NCBI RefSeq assembly: GCF_002443255.2
Contig: NW_019211457.1
Coordinates: 29,203,479-29,267,478 of the forward strand
Source of the DNA: Varroa destructor
Lineage: Eukaryota; Arthropoda; Arachnida; Mesostigmata; Varroidae
Reading direction: 5' to 3'
Length of the DNA: 64,000 nucleotides
This document shows positions 1-13,778 of the stretch, one piece after another (within the stretch, counting starts at the first letter, position 1; every line of letters begins with the position of its first letter). A program made the translations under genes and the position numbers. The notes under the pieces were generated by a model. That model did no database searches, was not told where the DNA came from, and worked only from the letters and a program-made list of their open reading frames with translations.

Positions 1-2089
1 AAAAAAAAATCATGACAGAGACGTTAACGAAACGGTGAAGGCCCCTAAATAGGTACTTACTGGGAAAGTCTCCTGATACTTTAAGAGTCTCCACGTTACT
101 TTTTTCTTAATTCCTATTTTTGCTACATGTTACTCTCCTGCTACCTTAACAGATTGAAAATAACGACTTTTGGACTTTTTAAAACTGTTAAAAGACGTCC
201 TCCCCATCCCGTATAAATTTAAAGGAAAACAAAGAGCAGTAACTTAAAAACGAAAGGGTCCTTGGGCATTCATTTTATCCGCATGTTCTCTTTCAAGTAC
301 GAATCCTGATAAATGAAGCAAGCAGTTACTGCATGGTAAACTGCTTGTTGTCTTTTCGAAAATTAAAAGGCTATCTTGTTAAACAACACGTGATCGACTC
401 TCCACCAGTAGAACCAATTGCGGCGGTCAGCCACCACATGGCTGCTTAGCTGGCTTCGTCGTCCAGAGATCTGTTTTGTAAGAGCGAAAATAATGATCGC
501 AAAGCACACAAAGCTTACGTCTTGGGGGTTTTCGTCGTTGGGTCTATCCATGGGCTTGTTTTCGATGCGTTTGTATTACACTTGAACTTATACCGTCACT
601 TGACCTCATCTCCTCATTCGACAGTCATTCATCTTCTGCCTTCTTACCGCCGTCATGCTGAAGATGAAATCAGTGGATGTCTCGCATCGTTAAATGAGCT
701 CGTGCAACTCGAACGGCGCTCGTATACGTCGGGGCGACGGCCCCAGCAACGTAGCGATCTAACTGACGTTGCCGTGGCCAATGCATGACAATGTTGATGC
801 CATGACCAAAGGAAAACTAATGCTGTTGTTACTTAATAGTGATACGTAATGCAATAATAATAACAACATGATTTATCTACAGGTGTAGACAGAGAGTCAT
901 TGTGTTCGCTTATAATTTTCGCGATTTCCGCCTCTTCGTTGAACGCTTAATCGTAACGGGCTGCATTACGCCGTCGCTGAACTGCAATAGTGAATAAGAT
1001 AGCAGCGCACAGGTGTGTACAGTGTGTACAACGGCGAAGGTGTGCTTGCTATAAATGTCTGTAAGATCAAGCTCAATGTAAACTACAATACAAAATTTTG
1101 ACTAATAGGCGACTAATAGACATGAATAGATAACAAGGTATACGTGATACCTTTATCTAGCTATGGTAAAGTCTGTTTGGTGTTAACTTCTATCACAACT
1201 CTCCTATTAAACCCGTCTGTTATATAATACAATGGACAATCTAATTGGCTAGCGCTTATTATTGCCCTATTATGTCACATCCTTTTCTTCGTACATGTAT
1301 TTTTTCAAATTAATAAATCTGTCATTTACTAAGAGTAATGCAGCCTTATCGTTAGTCTTAACGCTAAGAAGACTCGCAGTGGATAGATTATGTAACCATT
1401 ATCGACACGGCCAACTTGCAAAGATGATTTCTTCATCGCGTTTTCGGACCATTTACTCTATTGGCCATTGTGCAGTTTATGCATTGTTGTGATTACGTCA
1501 AACTCTTCTTGAGTCAAAATAAAGAACGCTAGCATATCTTAGAAAAAAAAATATATTGTGCTTTAGTCAACAGAGATATTTTATGGAAGCAAGCGTACTA
1601 ACACATGTGGTGTATTCTATTCGTGTCACATGAATTGTAGGTAAGGCCTTTATAGGCCACGATTTGACTTAAATCTCTATTGAAGGGCTTGCATCAGTTT
1701 AGATAATAAAATTAAATAACTGTCCGATATACGGCCGTTCACCCCAAGTTATCTGTCAACCTGTAGATGATACAAACAGAATAATAAGAAAATAATTCAT
1801 TTAGAAAGCTCATTTTCATTTTGGTTTTCTTTTTGCGCCCAACCGGTACCATAAGTTGATGTAGGTAGATATCAATGTTGCGTCGAACGCCTGTCAAGCT
1901 ATTCACCAGTAAAGCTAGAATATATGTACTTACTTGTGGCTGTAACGCATGCCAAGACGATTTACAAGACGACGCGCGCGAAAAGCATGCGATATCGCGT
2001 AACACAAAGCTCCCATACATACGTATCGAAACGGGCATAAGCGACTGTCGTTTGTCAAGAAGTTTTGCCCCATAAAAAGTACGTTGATA
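1..2089. other. No recognised gene
   Basis: Only short frames (at most about 100 codons), overlapping on both strands, without domains, splice-supported similarity or signal peptides. A GTGTGTACAGTGTGTAC direct repeat lies near 1013-1029. Confidence 0.6.
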
Positions 2090-2720
2090 CTAGCCAATCC
2101 GATGTGTTTGGCGTTTTACGAGGAACAAAATCATCGCACCGGCGGCTTTCTATGTTACGTCCCCTTACGGTACGTTCGACTCGCTGCTGTACGCTGCGAT
2201 CCTTCTCCGTCGTTCACGGTTGATTCTTGTGTCTGAGTTGGTCGCGTCTATGCGAAAAAAACACCATCTACCGGGTGATCGGCAGCGCTCGCCACCGGAG
2301 TTATGTCATGCTCGAGCTGTATGACGGAGCTGGCGATGAACCGTTTTAGTGTGAGCCTACACTGTTCAGCGATCCAGTGGTCGAATAGTCCAACCAGTGG
2401 AACTGAGCGGCATTTGGCGCTGTGTGGAGCCGCTTTTTTGGCGGGTTGACAAACGCCGCTCGCGGCACGGTCGTGCCTTGCATACGTGCATGACTTTCAT
2501 TTGCAACGTCTGTATTGAAATGTCGTGCGGCTGAGATGCTGGGGAACTAGATGGGTCATCGGGAACGGGCCTCCGGACCGATGGGTCGGGTAACCGATAG
2601 GGGGCACCGAAACGCTCGATTTGGCTTACTTTTTGTTATGATGCGGCACTTTTTGCCCACAGCGCGAGTGTCGTGTTCATCCAGTCCCTTCTAATCCAGG
2701 ATCTGGGGTATTGGAAGAGC
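2090..2720. other. GC- and CpG-rich block without open reading frames
   Basis: This stretch of about 630 bases is clearly richer in G+C and CpG than its flanks, yet no frame of 60 codons or more is open on either strand. It contains short dyads, such as GGCACG-GT-CGTGCC at 2464-2477. It could be a promoter or CpG-rich regulatory element, a non-coding exon, or an old repeat. Confidence 0.4.
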
Positions 2721-4705
2721 CATAAATCTTCGGACACTGAGGTTCATGCTATTGTACTATGTATGTTGCAATCGTGTTAACAGCAGCGATGGGGCGAACA
2801 TGGTAACAGCGGCGAGCCGGGTTCATATATAACAATGGAAGTCACTTGATCGATTTAAAATTTACATCTATTTTAATGGCTGTTTTACGCTGTGGTGGTC
2901 GTGCTGATTAGTTGCCCTTAATCAATGACTAAGCAGTTAGCCATAGAAGTTGCGACAAAATTTATAGACGAGAATACTGATTGCATGCGGAATTTTTATA
3001 TTGAACGTAAGTTCATTCAGTCGATCGTTTATTTGTGTGCTATTATAATTAGGGTCCGGACAGGGGCCTTGTGCCGTTCTTTACCTACAACATGGAACCG
3101 TAAATCGAGTGGGGTAATAGTTCGGTCGGTTTTAACTAATGTTATTCAGAGACAAATAACTAATTTTTTTCTAAATTCATACGACGCATCATTAAGAAAT
3201 CGCGGGACACTTTGGACAAATAAAATCATAACATGAAAATTATGATATAGATTGGAACTCAATAAGCTAATTAACTAAGCGAAAACTTCCTACAGTAGAA
3301 TAGAAAGTAACTTGTGCGTTACTTTTTATGAACAAATATTACTCGTGAGAAACTTTTGGAGTTGCTTGTTGGCCTCGAATCATCTCATTATCTCGGTAGA
3401 GTCAGATTTTGCTGGCCGGATAAACGGTGATACCTTTAAGACTACAATTTGCATCGAAACGTCTTTACAGGTAGCTAATCTATGAGGTGTGCATACATAC
3501 ATACAGATTACTAGACGAACGTGTATTTTGTTATCTATGAGCTAAAACGACGGCCTCGTTATTGTAGTACATACATATAATTTTTCTAATGGAAATATAT
3601 GATTATATAAATTATCGCTCGGTCACTTAGGTAAACTAAGTTACACAAGCGGCACTTGATTGTGGCTTGGGCTAGCAATGAAAAAAAAAGTAGTCAGAAT
3701 CACTTTTTTTTTTGGTATCTTCAGTTCCGTTGTTCGCTATAGCATGCATATATCCACTGTGCACATGTCCTGCTGTACGTAGCCGGGCAGTTGGATATAT
3801 CAGTTCTGTTTAGCGCACGTACGTTCGCCCATTAGGGCACCTTGCATCTACACTAAAAATGATTAGTATTAGTCACTGATAAGCCATACTTATCGTAATC
3901 TATAGTTGAATACAGTGTAATTCTGTCCACAAACCTTGGGAAACTAGCGTGGTTCTAGAAAAATAAGGCCCTTCTACTGCTTTGCATCATTTCATCATCA
4001 GTTTTTTTAATAAGACACAGCGAGGTTGAATAACTTCGACTTTTTCACGCTACTAGGTAAACGATATTTTACCGATTTCTCTTGCGGCCAAAAATCATAG
4101 CCAGCACCTGATAAGCTGTGAGAGTGTCTAGTCTTCGCTCCAGGGCCACCACCATTCAGGTAAGTGACGACGCACAGATGTCCTGCACAAATCAAGCAGG
4201 TCATTAAGACGTAACGTGCAGACGTTGCAGCACGTGCCCTGTGCAGTCAACTGTCAGATGTTCGTAGCGATTCTGTAGATTTTGGATATCTACTGAATAC
4301 TTCATAGTAAAAATTGCGTATACAGTTTGACTCCGAATCACGATAGAGCATATTCAACTCCTGCTAATCACGTTCAAGCTCGGCCAATGAGACCGAATGT
4401 AAATAAATAGAAAAAATATAGCATAGCCTTTATCCTTAAACGTATGCATAGCTAGATATGCTTAGCGAGAGACACAGTAATAGCATTAAAAACGTTAACA
4501 GCAATCAAGGACTAGCCCGCGCAGAGACCCTTTTTTCGAATTGTTTGATTTAGTTTTTTTTTTTTTTGAATAATTTTATATAATTTAATTTTATACTCTC
4601 TTTATATTGCAAAATGACTAACTAATTTCGACAATTTTAAGAGGGGCACCAAAAAACAGAGATCGAGTAGTGCGTTTTTTAGTTGTAGTCAACGGGCTAT
4701 TAAAA
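2721..4705. other. No recognised gene
   Basis: AT-rich sequence. The longest frame (2925-3236, 103 codons) shows no domain. A pair of A-rich and T-rich tracts at 3680-3714 and a T14 run at 4554-4567 are the only structure I see. Confidence 0.6.
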
Positions 4706-5032
4706 ATGGGTAGTCTTTTTCGAACTTCCCGCGCCAACGACTTCGGCTCTATACTTGATAATAGCTCCGATTCAACAAAGATTAAAAACTGGAAGGTGCT
4801 GACATCTTTGTTGAAGTTCGAACATCGAGAATTGAATGGATATCTTCTACTCGTAGACGAAGTGCCAATGATCGCACGCCGAGGTGTCGTTAGGACGACA
4901 GCGGTGGCAGCGGTTGACCGAATCGTCGGTATTTTGTTTACTAACATGGATACAATGCGACGGGCTCTAGCCGCGATGGAGCGGACAGTGGACGTAGAAG
5001 AGATAATTGCAAAGACCGAAACGAAGAACTAG
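4706..5032 (+). CDS. Small ORF of unknown function (108 aa)
   Basis: This is an open frame from ATG 4706 to TAG 5030-5032. I do not recognise the protein. In its favour, the second half is dominated by GNN and ANN codons and reads like a soluble helical protein (for example DRIVGILFTNMDTMRRALAA, then DVEEIIAKTETKN), and a pyrimidine-rich stretch ending TAGTTGTAG precedes the ATG. Against it, an antisense frame of similar length overlaps it and no domain is visible. It could be a single-exon gene, the last exon of a gene, or chance. Confidence 0.27.
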   Translation: MGSLFRTSRANDFGSILDNSSDSTKIKNWKVLTSLLKFEHRELNGYLLLVDEVPMIARRGVVRTTAVAAVDRIVGILFTNMDTMRRALAAMERTVDVEEIIAKTETKN

Positions 5033-5698
5033 GCCGAATTGCTCTTGTGCCAGCGTATCGATACTGATATTTTTCTTGCTCTCCCTAATGCTAAAGTTAG
5101 CGCAACTTGAAAGTCTTGTTAAAAATTTGGCTGTCGTAAGGGCTCTGTGAGTTCACAGAAAAAAGTAAGAGAGAAGAAAGGTGTGTGAACAAACCTATCT
5201 GTTTTCGCCTTAGTAATTTCGAATTAGCGAGAAACTTAACCTTGGAAAGATAAGTATTAATGAAACGCGCTAATAGTTTTCGTATGACGTAAATGGCCAG
5301 TGTGCTCCTATATGTGTGCAATGCGGAAAAGCTATCGAAATAGGATTTTTTTTATTATATCGGTAACAAGAAGCATGACTAAGTGCCAAGTTTTAAAATT
5401 TATCTGTTATATTATTATTAAGCAAAAGCTGTGTTTAGATTATGGGTAACTTTAGATAACAACAGCTCGGAAACTGTTCACACAAACATTGAAATTTTAA
5501 CTAAATTGTCTATATATCATAGATTTTGTATTGTAGTCCTTATTTTAACTGGATACCATTAAACGGAATTCGTTTTTACTGGAAGTTTTTTTTCTGGTTA
5601 TTGTGCCGTCATTTTCTTAACAGTCGCTCCCAAATTATGTTTCATTACCTATTTTCGTTTGTCCACTACACAGTTAAGATGGACAGGCAGTATTTATC

Positions 5699-5726
<28 letters not shown>
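5699..5726. repeat. (TA)14 microsatellite
   Basis: There are fourteen perfect TA units, followed shortly by a second small ATATATATA stretch. Confidence 0.95.
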
Positions 5727-5729
<3 letters not shown>

Positions 5730-6143
5730 AGGCAGATATATATAAGAATGAGCGTAGTTTTATCGGTCGTCCGAATAATCAAGAACTCGCCAGTGTGCGT
5801 GATATCTAACGTACTCTTGTCAATCACAATAATAGTATATTTCTGGATTCTATTAAAAATCTACTGCAAAAGTTTCTTCAAACGCCTTTTCTCAGTGTTT
5901 CTCGTATTTTCCCACTATCACGGTTGATGAAACACAATCAAATGCGAGATAATTAATTTCTCACTAACTAATAAACACTTTAAATTGCCGACAGCAGAAA
6001 AAACCACACCACAGCCAGTTTTATAGGCTAAACCGTCAATGTTCCATAAACGTAGATTCCAACGTAAATGATACCTTACGGTAACGCTTACCTCTAATGA
6101 CACGTTAGTTGTATTTAATTAAAATTCAGCTAATCGATTTATG

Positions 6144-6157
6144 TGTGAGCGCTCACA
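6144..6157. repeat. 14-bp perfect palindrome
   Basis: TGTGAGCGCTCACA is self-complementary, with a GC core in AT-rich flanks. It could be a dimeric factor-binding site; no gene lies beside it. Confidence 0.6.
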
Positions 6158-9100
6158 TGGACCGGCGTAAATTGTAGAACGTAATAAATTAAGAGCATTC
6201 TACTGATAGTTATTTCAAATCGGTGGCCGTGAATGAAGCCAATGATCGACGTCCGATAACATGTGGTGGGGGACGTCGTCGCTAAACGAAAATCATTCAA
6301 TGTTTGGATGTTCAATGAGTGGAGCTGATCGAACATGCTCAGGGAAACGAGCTTCAGGACACAAAGGACTCCGGTAAATGGTCGACCTGACGACATGAAT
6401 GCCTCATCACGAACCTTTAAGTGCATATCTATTCTGGTAGGGATTTAAAGCCGACAGGACTTCAGCCGTGTGTGAATTGTCGTCCCTACTTAAAACATAA
6501 TTGGAATACAAATGCGTTATTAAACGACTGTAACAGCCTCGAACACATTGGCGTAATACCTGAGTGACTGCATTAGAATGAAGCCATAGTGATAGCTAGT
6601 TAGCTAACTGCCGATGGCAGAATAGGTTCTTACATAATCGTTTCGAACTTACCTATTCAGAGCACAGCTCCCCCAAGCGGTTCCGTTTACAGACGGATAG
6701 TTTGGATACAAATGAGCCACAAAGATATTCGGTCGACTTTCATTATTACAATTTCGATGTATCTTCTAGTGACGATTGCGACCATCAGAGACCAGGTTTC
6801 ATGGGTTTACAACGAGAAGTCTTAGTAACTGTCGAATATTCACAATCTCATGATCATCAGTGATCTTGACTGAGCGAATCAGCCTATCTAATCGACTATA
6901 CTCGCGGAAAGGCGCAATACCGCTATTATATATGCTGCAATCGTGCACATTTACAATGTTTGTTTTCCTCATATTGCTACACTATATTTATCTAGCACAG
7001 GTATTTCTGTCAGTTGTTTCCGTTTCGTAGACATTTCGTTTTTGATCCGCGTACGTTAATAAAACGCCACGAAAAGACGATCAACCGCCAGGTGATCTAA
7101 ATATTCTACCTGAACCCGCACGCGTCCTCCCATATATCGGGATCCCATTTATAAATACTGCCGAAGTTTGCAGCAGTAACCATCGTATCACTAAGCAAAC
7201 GTCACCATCGCTACTATGACGGACAGAAGGAAATGCTCTAACATATATATGTGCGTACACACTAATACATGAAATTGATCCGTTATTCAATGTTCTGATA
7301 TAATCATATAAAATCGAAACGGGCGGTGGCATACAGGGGCAGCTTACGTACGCGCTTCCAGTAATAGTAGCGAACTAAAGACAGCCTATTTTATGACGGC
7401 GAGACAACTTCGAACGTTGCTTTTGCCAGGCCCTTTCGTTGCCGAGAATCGTTTTACGGCGGACGTAGTAGCTTTTAATCAAACATTTGTTGAGGCAATT
7501 AGTTTTCCAGTTGCGCAGCAGATTGCTAAGTTACGCTAGTCTACATCTCGTGCGCGGGAAAGGCAATATATTCTCTTGGCAACTGACTTGTATCAAGTAA
7601 TGTCCATGATAAGCGCCCCTGACGCCACAGTTCGGCGCGAATACCCCATCGTTGGTTATGGCAGTAAGAAGCGGCCGCACGGAGAAGGTGTGACTCCTTA
7701 AATGGCTCCCTGAAGACGCCGCAGTTCGCGGGTAAGTCTTTGTCCGCGGGAAATCATCTGCTTCGGTTGCCTCAGTAGCTGTAGCATAAATTGGACGAAA
7801 ACAAGGGAGCACTCTTTGTCGTCTTTACGGCCGAATCAATGGAACCGCGCCGATGGTGAAGTAAATATAACTCGGCAATCGATGATCTAGTAGACCGCTG
7901 CAAATGTTACGAAATCGGCGTCAACGACCACGATTTGTTGATTTTTTTGGCGTTTATTAGAACTGATGAAAGCGGGGCCCGAGAGGGAGAACATCGTCGT
8001 AGAAATCGTTTCCAGGGGTTGATTTTTTCTTAGGGACGTGGTATACGTCAATTCTCGCGAGTGCAGGGAAACGCTAAGATCTGTCATTGAATGCGACCAA
8101 GTTCGATGATCGATACGACAGCCCGGACACATACAGTGCAACTTATTGCCGGGTCTACGATTGGCCGAAGATGGTATTGCAGACAACTGTCTGTGGATTT
8201 CAGTGGCGACCGCAGCCCTGGGAGATCGCAGCGTGCATGCCGTGAGTTGCACTCTCAAAGTCAACTCTGCCCGTTGGGTTAATGTAAGCTTCGAGAGGAG
8301 GTATAAATTGAATCGATAAGTCTAGAAAAGGCAAACGAGTGCCTCTTGAGGTTAGCCAGCCTGTGCAAACGTCGTAACGGTTAATTTACAAAATGCAAGA
8401 AAAAGCAGCTTTAACTGACAGACACTAAAAACAAAAAAAAAAAGTAGTGACGCCTTTTTTGCCATTGTGTTCGTGATTGGATTGAATTTGCGCGGCGCGT
8501 TTATCTGCGTGCACATTTGCTTCATTCTATTCTGTTAATCTCTATAGCACGCGCCCATCGTGTAGCAATTGTTACTATGCGAAGCGCAACTAGTTTTGGT
8601 TATGTCTACATTCGATGTAGCGATAAAAGGAGTAGATACAAATCAATGAGCTTCGTTTCAGAGCTTTTATGTCAATAATGTTTTCCGTTGATTATTTTAT
8701 CTTCCATTGTTAGCAACTGTGGCCGATTTTAGCTAATATCCATGGAAAAATACGATATTACAAAATGAAACATATTCAGCGTAGACGTACAACTGAATCT
8801 TAGGCGGCCTTTTACGTCATCTGCAAAACAAGCCGAAACTAATTTACTGTAGATAATTTTTTCGAAGACGAAGTACTCTAATAACGCTTTGTCCTCCTCA
8901 ACAGCTCCCCCCTGAGCAAGCCAAACGCCCTTCATTTTTTCAGCCAGATTCACCCAGCGAAAGCCAGCGGACGTTGCTGTGTTTTGTATCATCTCAGGGA
9001 AGATCTCAATATGAAAACACTAAATTCTAAATAATGCAAATATCAGTGTCCTCCTTCCGATTCTTCCTGGCGTATGCTTGTCTTCCACTTTCTCTGTAGA

Positions 9101-11149
9101 GATTTCAAGCCGCTTCTTATCTGCTCGTTGAATCCGGACGAGATACAAGGATAGCATTAAATATATTAGAAGACTGTTTGAATCTATCAACAGTATAGCT
9201 AGCGGCGGTTCATCGAGGGGTTTGATATGGCCAATAGTCCAACGTACAATGTTCACTTCTCATTGAAAGGAAGGGGTTCGAATATGCTTGTTTTTTTAAG
9301 TATTCATTCATCCAGGCGGAAGAAGGATTCGATCATTTCCCATGCCAGTACTGTGCTAAACTGCCGAGTGGCACAGTAGAAAGACGACTTTGCCCTTTCC
9401 AGATTTTAGTACAATTTAGCCGCTGGAACAATAGCTGTAGTAATAGTTCGAAAATCGGCTCCGTCACTCATGACAGATGGCGTCGTACCGTTTCGTCCGT
9501 CACAGACAGTATCGTTTTACGACTCAATCAATTCAACAAACAATATGCTTGTATGTATATGTACCCGTACGTGTTATGAAATAGGACAAGAGCTCTTCCA
9601 GTCGTTGGGGCACTTATTGAGAGACGACCCAAAATAGACTACGCCCCCTAAAGTCGCAATGATTTCAGCGGAGAGAGCTGCGCCAGCCGGAAAGAGGTCC
9701 CAATGACTTGAAGCCAACTTTCAGTCGGCTGGCCGATTTAAGTACCGAAATGATGATGCAGTATGTACGTTTTCTACAGCAGCGTAACTTACTACGACGG
9801 AATTGAAACTTCGCAGCAATAAATTATACAATATGTTTATTAGAACTATTCGTTCTTTACAGGCTTGGGCAACGAACGTTCGCTGTCGCACGCGGTATCC
9901 TCAAATCAGGACATAACTTTCTTGTTATGAATCAAAGAAGGCTAAGTTACCAAACTTTGTTTTCGGCATTTTCAACGCGTTTTTTGATGAACTTGCCAGT
10001 AATTTTTCTTGCAAGCGAAATTGAAAAATTTGTACAATATCGAATATCCTGTTGTCGACATCTGCTTCGCATATTACTTCATACCCACGTTCAATGCCTG
10101 GTTGTATATCTAGAACCTACTTGTGTACGTTACATCCCTGCGTACATTTTTTTTGCTCAGCGGAATTTAACATTAAACACTTGTTCCCACTAAAAAATCT
10201 CATCTCTGCATCAAATATACTTAGTGTATATAGTAAGCTACATATACAGTACATTATAGAAGCACATAAACATAAACAAACGAATCGGGTTGACCTCATC
10301 GATACCAATGATTAATCTTAATGCCCAAGCCCTGCAAATTAGGTAAATTGTATTAATATGCTTATGATAACAAAAAAAGTATCTAATCCTCCTAAAAATG
10401 TCCTTAATTCTGAAATTAGTTTACATTACCATACTTATCATACAAATATAAAACTACACAAAAATACAATTAAGAATATCTTAAATAACTTGTTTATTTA
10501 TTAAATAAACAATCGTACCGAAAAAAAATGCACTGCAGAACTGCACATTTTTTACTTGCGGGTCTTTAATTGACATATGTCATTGTGAACACTACTTTTT
10601 ACAGAATCGCCATTTGTCCTCTTCGTTGTAGGAGTGTCCTTTGCGCAGGATATCAAACAAATCAAATTCTCGTTAACTCGATTCGTTCGACGTGCAGCTA
10701 CGTATCGTCCTGGGTTACATGCTGGAAAACTTGCCACCGTTGATCATCATGGCTATAAGGAGTGAATTACCCCGCTATAGGCTTTATTCGTGGGGCAATC
10801 ACGTCAAAAACATCGGGAACGACCGGGCAAGCACGAAGAAAAATAAAGTTATCCAGAGAGAAAGAGGGGTATTTTCTAGTATTGCGAGAGATGCCTACGT
10901 AAAATACGCAGCATTCTTTCTGTTTCACCCACATACATACGCCCATATAGGCACAGTAGTTTTTTAATACGAGTAGGCACAAAAAAGTAGCACATAACTA
11001 AATAAAGAATGAAGTAAAAACAGTTAAGCTCTATAATGCCTCTGTCCAACGCACGACCTACTTCATTGTTGCCATCGCCATGGACAATGCAAATGAAGAT
11101 GTCACTTAACAACAATCTACAAGAATAGCAACGACTATATTTAAGCTTT

Positions 11150-11540
11150 CTTCTCTGTGCTATTCCTCTCGTCCCGGATTGTCCGCCCTGAGCCACGGCG
11201 CAGCTACCGGCCGGCGCTGACCGGGCCAACGGCACGTAAAGAGTCACTTAGAGCCACAGCTACCGAGGTCACGCCGACAACGTCTATATAGGCGTCCTAC
11301 TACTTCGCGAAGCTTCCACCAAGACCATAGCATGTGCACAGGAAGACGCTAGTACGCAGTCAGCGTGACGCTCCACCAGCGCACGCCGACTGACCGGTAC
11401 CTGGCAAACCGTCCAAGTGACGTTCCGGGAAGTGAGGAATGTCCCTGGGGTATGTGAGTGTTTTTCGGATTGGCGCGTCGTCGAGGATCGGTCTCGACAG
11501 TTGCCCGGCGCCATACGAACTACTACGCCGATTGCCTATG
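11150..11540. other. GC-rich block with a TATA-like site
   Basis: This segment of about 390 bases is GC-rich and CpG-rich. CTATATAGG at about 11284-11292 could be a TATA box. The overlapping minus-strand frames (76 and 70 codons) are mutually out of frame and show no domain, so I do not call them genes. It may be a promoter or an untranslated exon. Confidence 0.25.
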
Positions 11541-13721
11541 TTATTGTATAAGTGTGGCAGTAACACTGACATTCAGTAGCTGTGATTCTAATGGTGACAA
11601 CGTGAGGAAGTATTATCCATGAACAAACATTCGGGACACAGCACTAGTACGCCTTTCAAAATTTACATTAAATGATCCCACGCGGTTGTCGTGGTACGAG
11701 TGAAGGCGGACAAAGGCTTACACTTTTTACATCTTAAATGTTCTGGCTTCACTCTAATACGTATAAGAGGATAGTCGTGAATAGCGAGGTTGTGTAGTTT
11801 GATAATATAAAAAATTAGACAAGTTAAAAATTATTCGCTACACGGAAAAACAGTGACGTAAAAGCTGATAGCATTTAAGAAAGTAATTAGGAACGGAAAA
11901 ATATATATTTTTGCAGGGACCTTTTCAATTTATAGTATCAACGTTGGGCACAAGCTAATCGATTTTATAACATATGTATATTTTTCGATTACGGCGCCAA
12001 TTTTTGTTCGGTCTTTGCAAAAAAAATAATTCTTATAATCCGCTCTTATATATAGAAAATACATTAAAATATAAAACTTAATGTCGTATATAGAAGCACC
12101 AAATCAAGGTATACACGTCACTTATAAACATATAAAACAAGCAATGTACAGTTAGGTCAATCCTAATTTATAATCCTAATTTAATAATCAGATGTTTTCT
12201 AAAATATTCTGCCGCTTCATAAGCAATACACATCTAAGCAATCGCGTACTTTATTGGTATCGATATGGTCTCAAACGTTTAGAAAGGTTGCTAAGGAAGA
12301 CTCCAATGACTTCCAGCTGCTTCGACACGCTAAACTTGCCTTAGCACAACGGACAAAGGCAGCAAAAACCAGTTTACTAACTAGCAGAAATCGTTTCCGC
12401 GTAACGAAGGTGGTCTGTCTTCTTGTCGTTCTTAATAACGAGGCCCATTTGTGCGTATCTACTTCAGAGCAACTCAGGTCAAGTAATTTTGTATATAACC
12501 AGTTTATATTTAGCATTTTCTTTTTTCTAAAATGTAACTTAATTAAACACAAATAACTTTATTTATTTATACAAGTTGAGCGGTACATATGTTGAGGCGG
12601 GACTTGAGCGTTAAGCGTATAGATCAAGTATTTGTATTTCTTCACTGTGCCGTATGAAGACTGGCCACCACATGAAAGTACAGAGCATCAATGACGAATA
12701 AGCAGTACAGTGAACTGTACACAAATTTGCTGTGGGAACTCAGACGTCAGAAAAGATTAACGATGGACCCAACTAGCGGGCCCATTAGTTGACGTTTGGA
12801 ATTGATCGACTTCTGATGTATTCCTTATACCCAGGACGAAGTTTAGAAAGTTCTCCATTAAAAAAACAATATGGGTAATTTTGTAACGATAAACCTTGAA
12901 ATATGCTTGATCCTTTTGCTTTCGTCGTTTTGCTTTTAATAATTCACAATCCGGCAGGTTGGACAAAATTTCGCTTACATCCCAACATACTCTTATGACC
13001 CTCTGTTAATCAGATGTAATGTTTCAGCAAAGGCTGTTTCAATTGATAACCACTTTTCTTCATTAAAGAGCATGACAATAGATTTTTACTAAATTCTATC
13101 ATTATTGCCGGTCATTCTCGACCCCACCGACGGCGTGACGAGGATCGCTAGAAAGCACGGTAAATCGAATGGGCTCTTCATCTCATCACAGGTGTGCCTT
13201 GTTTCGCAATCACGTCGAGGCTGCACAGCTTATAATAGTAACAATAAGTTGGAAGCTACTGGACGAGAACTATATTGCCATAGCTGTCGGTCTCAGTTAA
13301 TAATAGGAGCTGTATTCCATCAACTGACCCCTAATACATAATAGATGGCATGTTTAATGCTACCCCATCATTCTTTGGTAGTCCTGTTGCCTATCGGTAG
13401 TGGCAACAATAGACGAACGCTATCGACACACAATGTTTTTTTTTTTGGCATTTCGCAGATAAAACGCTAATTCCAATCACGATGAATCGTATCGACCAAT
13501 TGAGCGAGACTTTCTATTCACTAAAGTTGTGATCGGCTATATAAGTTGTATTTTCGAAAAAATGCTGTTCCTTAAACGCGAATAATGTAACAGCTTGTAC
13601 CAGGTTTTGATTTAGTTCGAATTGTGTTGATTCTTCGTGTCAATTGTCAACCAGGACGTACCAATTTGGGGATCGGCAAGTAGCGATATGACGGGGAACT
13701 GCGTAGTCTAAGCAGTTTTTA

Positions 13722-13778
13722 CGCACTATGGTGACCATGAATATGACCGCACTATGGTCGCTATGGTGACCATGAATA
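13722..13778. repeat. Imperfect tandem duplication with a palindromic core
   Basis: CTATGGTGACCATGAATA occurs twice (within 13724-13742 and 13759-13777), 35 bases apart, with a partial third CACTATGGTC between. Each copy contains ATGGTGACCAT, a palindrome with a single central base. Confidence 0.7.

Larger units (their letters stand above)
5033..11149. other. No recognised gene
   Basis: It holds the (TA)14 array, the 6,144 palindrome and scattered short frames. The 133-codon frame at 5526-5927 runs through the TA array (repeated Tyr-Ile) and is not credible. The 125-codon minus frame at 7887-8264 shows no domain. Confidence 0.6.

Noticed and set aside
4618..4947. 109-codon minus-strand frame opposite the 4,706 ORF
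   Set aside because: Ser/Thr/Arg-scattered composition typical of an antisense shadow; the plus strand has the better codon pattern.
5526..5927. 133-codon hydrophobic plus-strand frame
   Set aside because: It runs through the (TA)14 array, giving repeated Tyr-Ile; the rest is Phe/Leu-rich, as expected of AT-rich noncoding DNA.
11284..11572. Two minus-strand frames in the 11.2-kb GC-rich block
   Set aside because: They overlap out of frame with one another, have Arg/Ser-rich composition and no domain; they are better explained by GC content.
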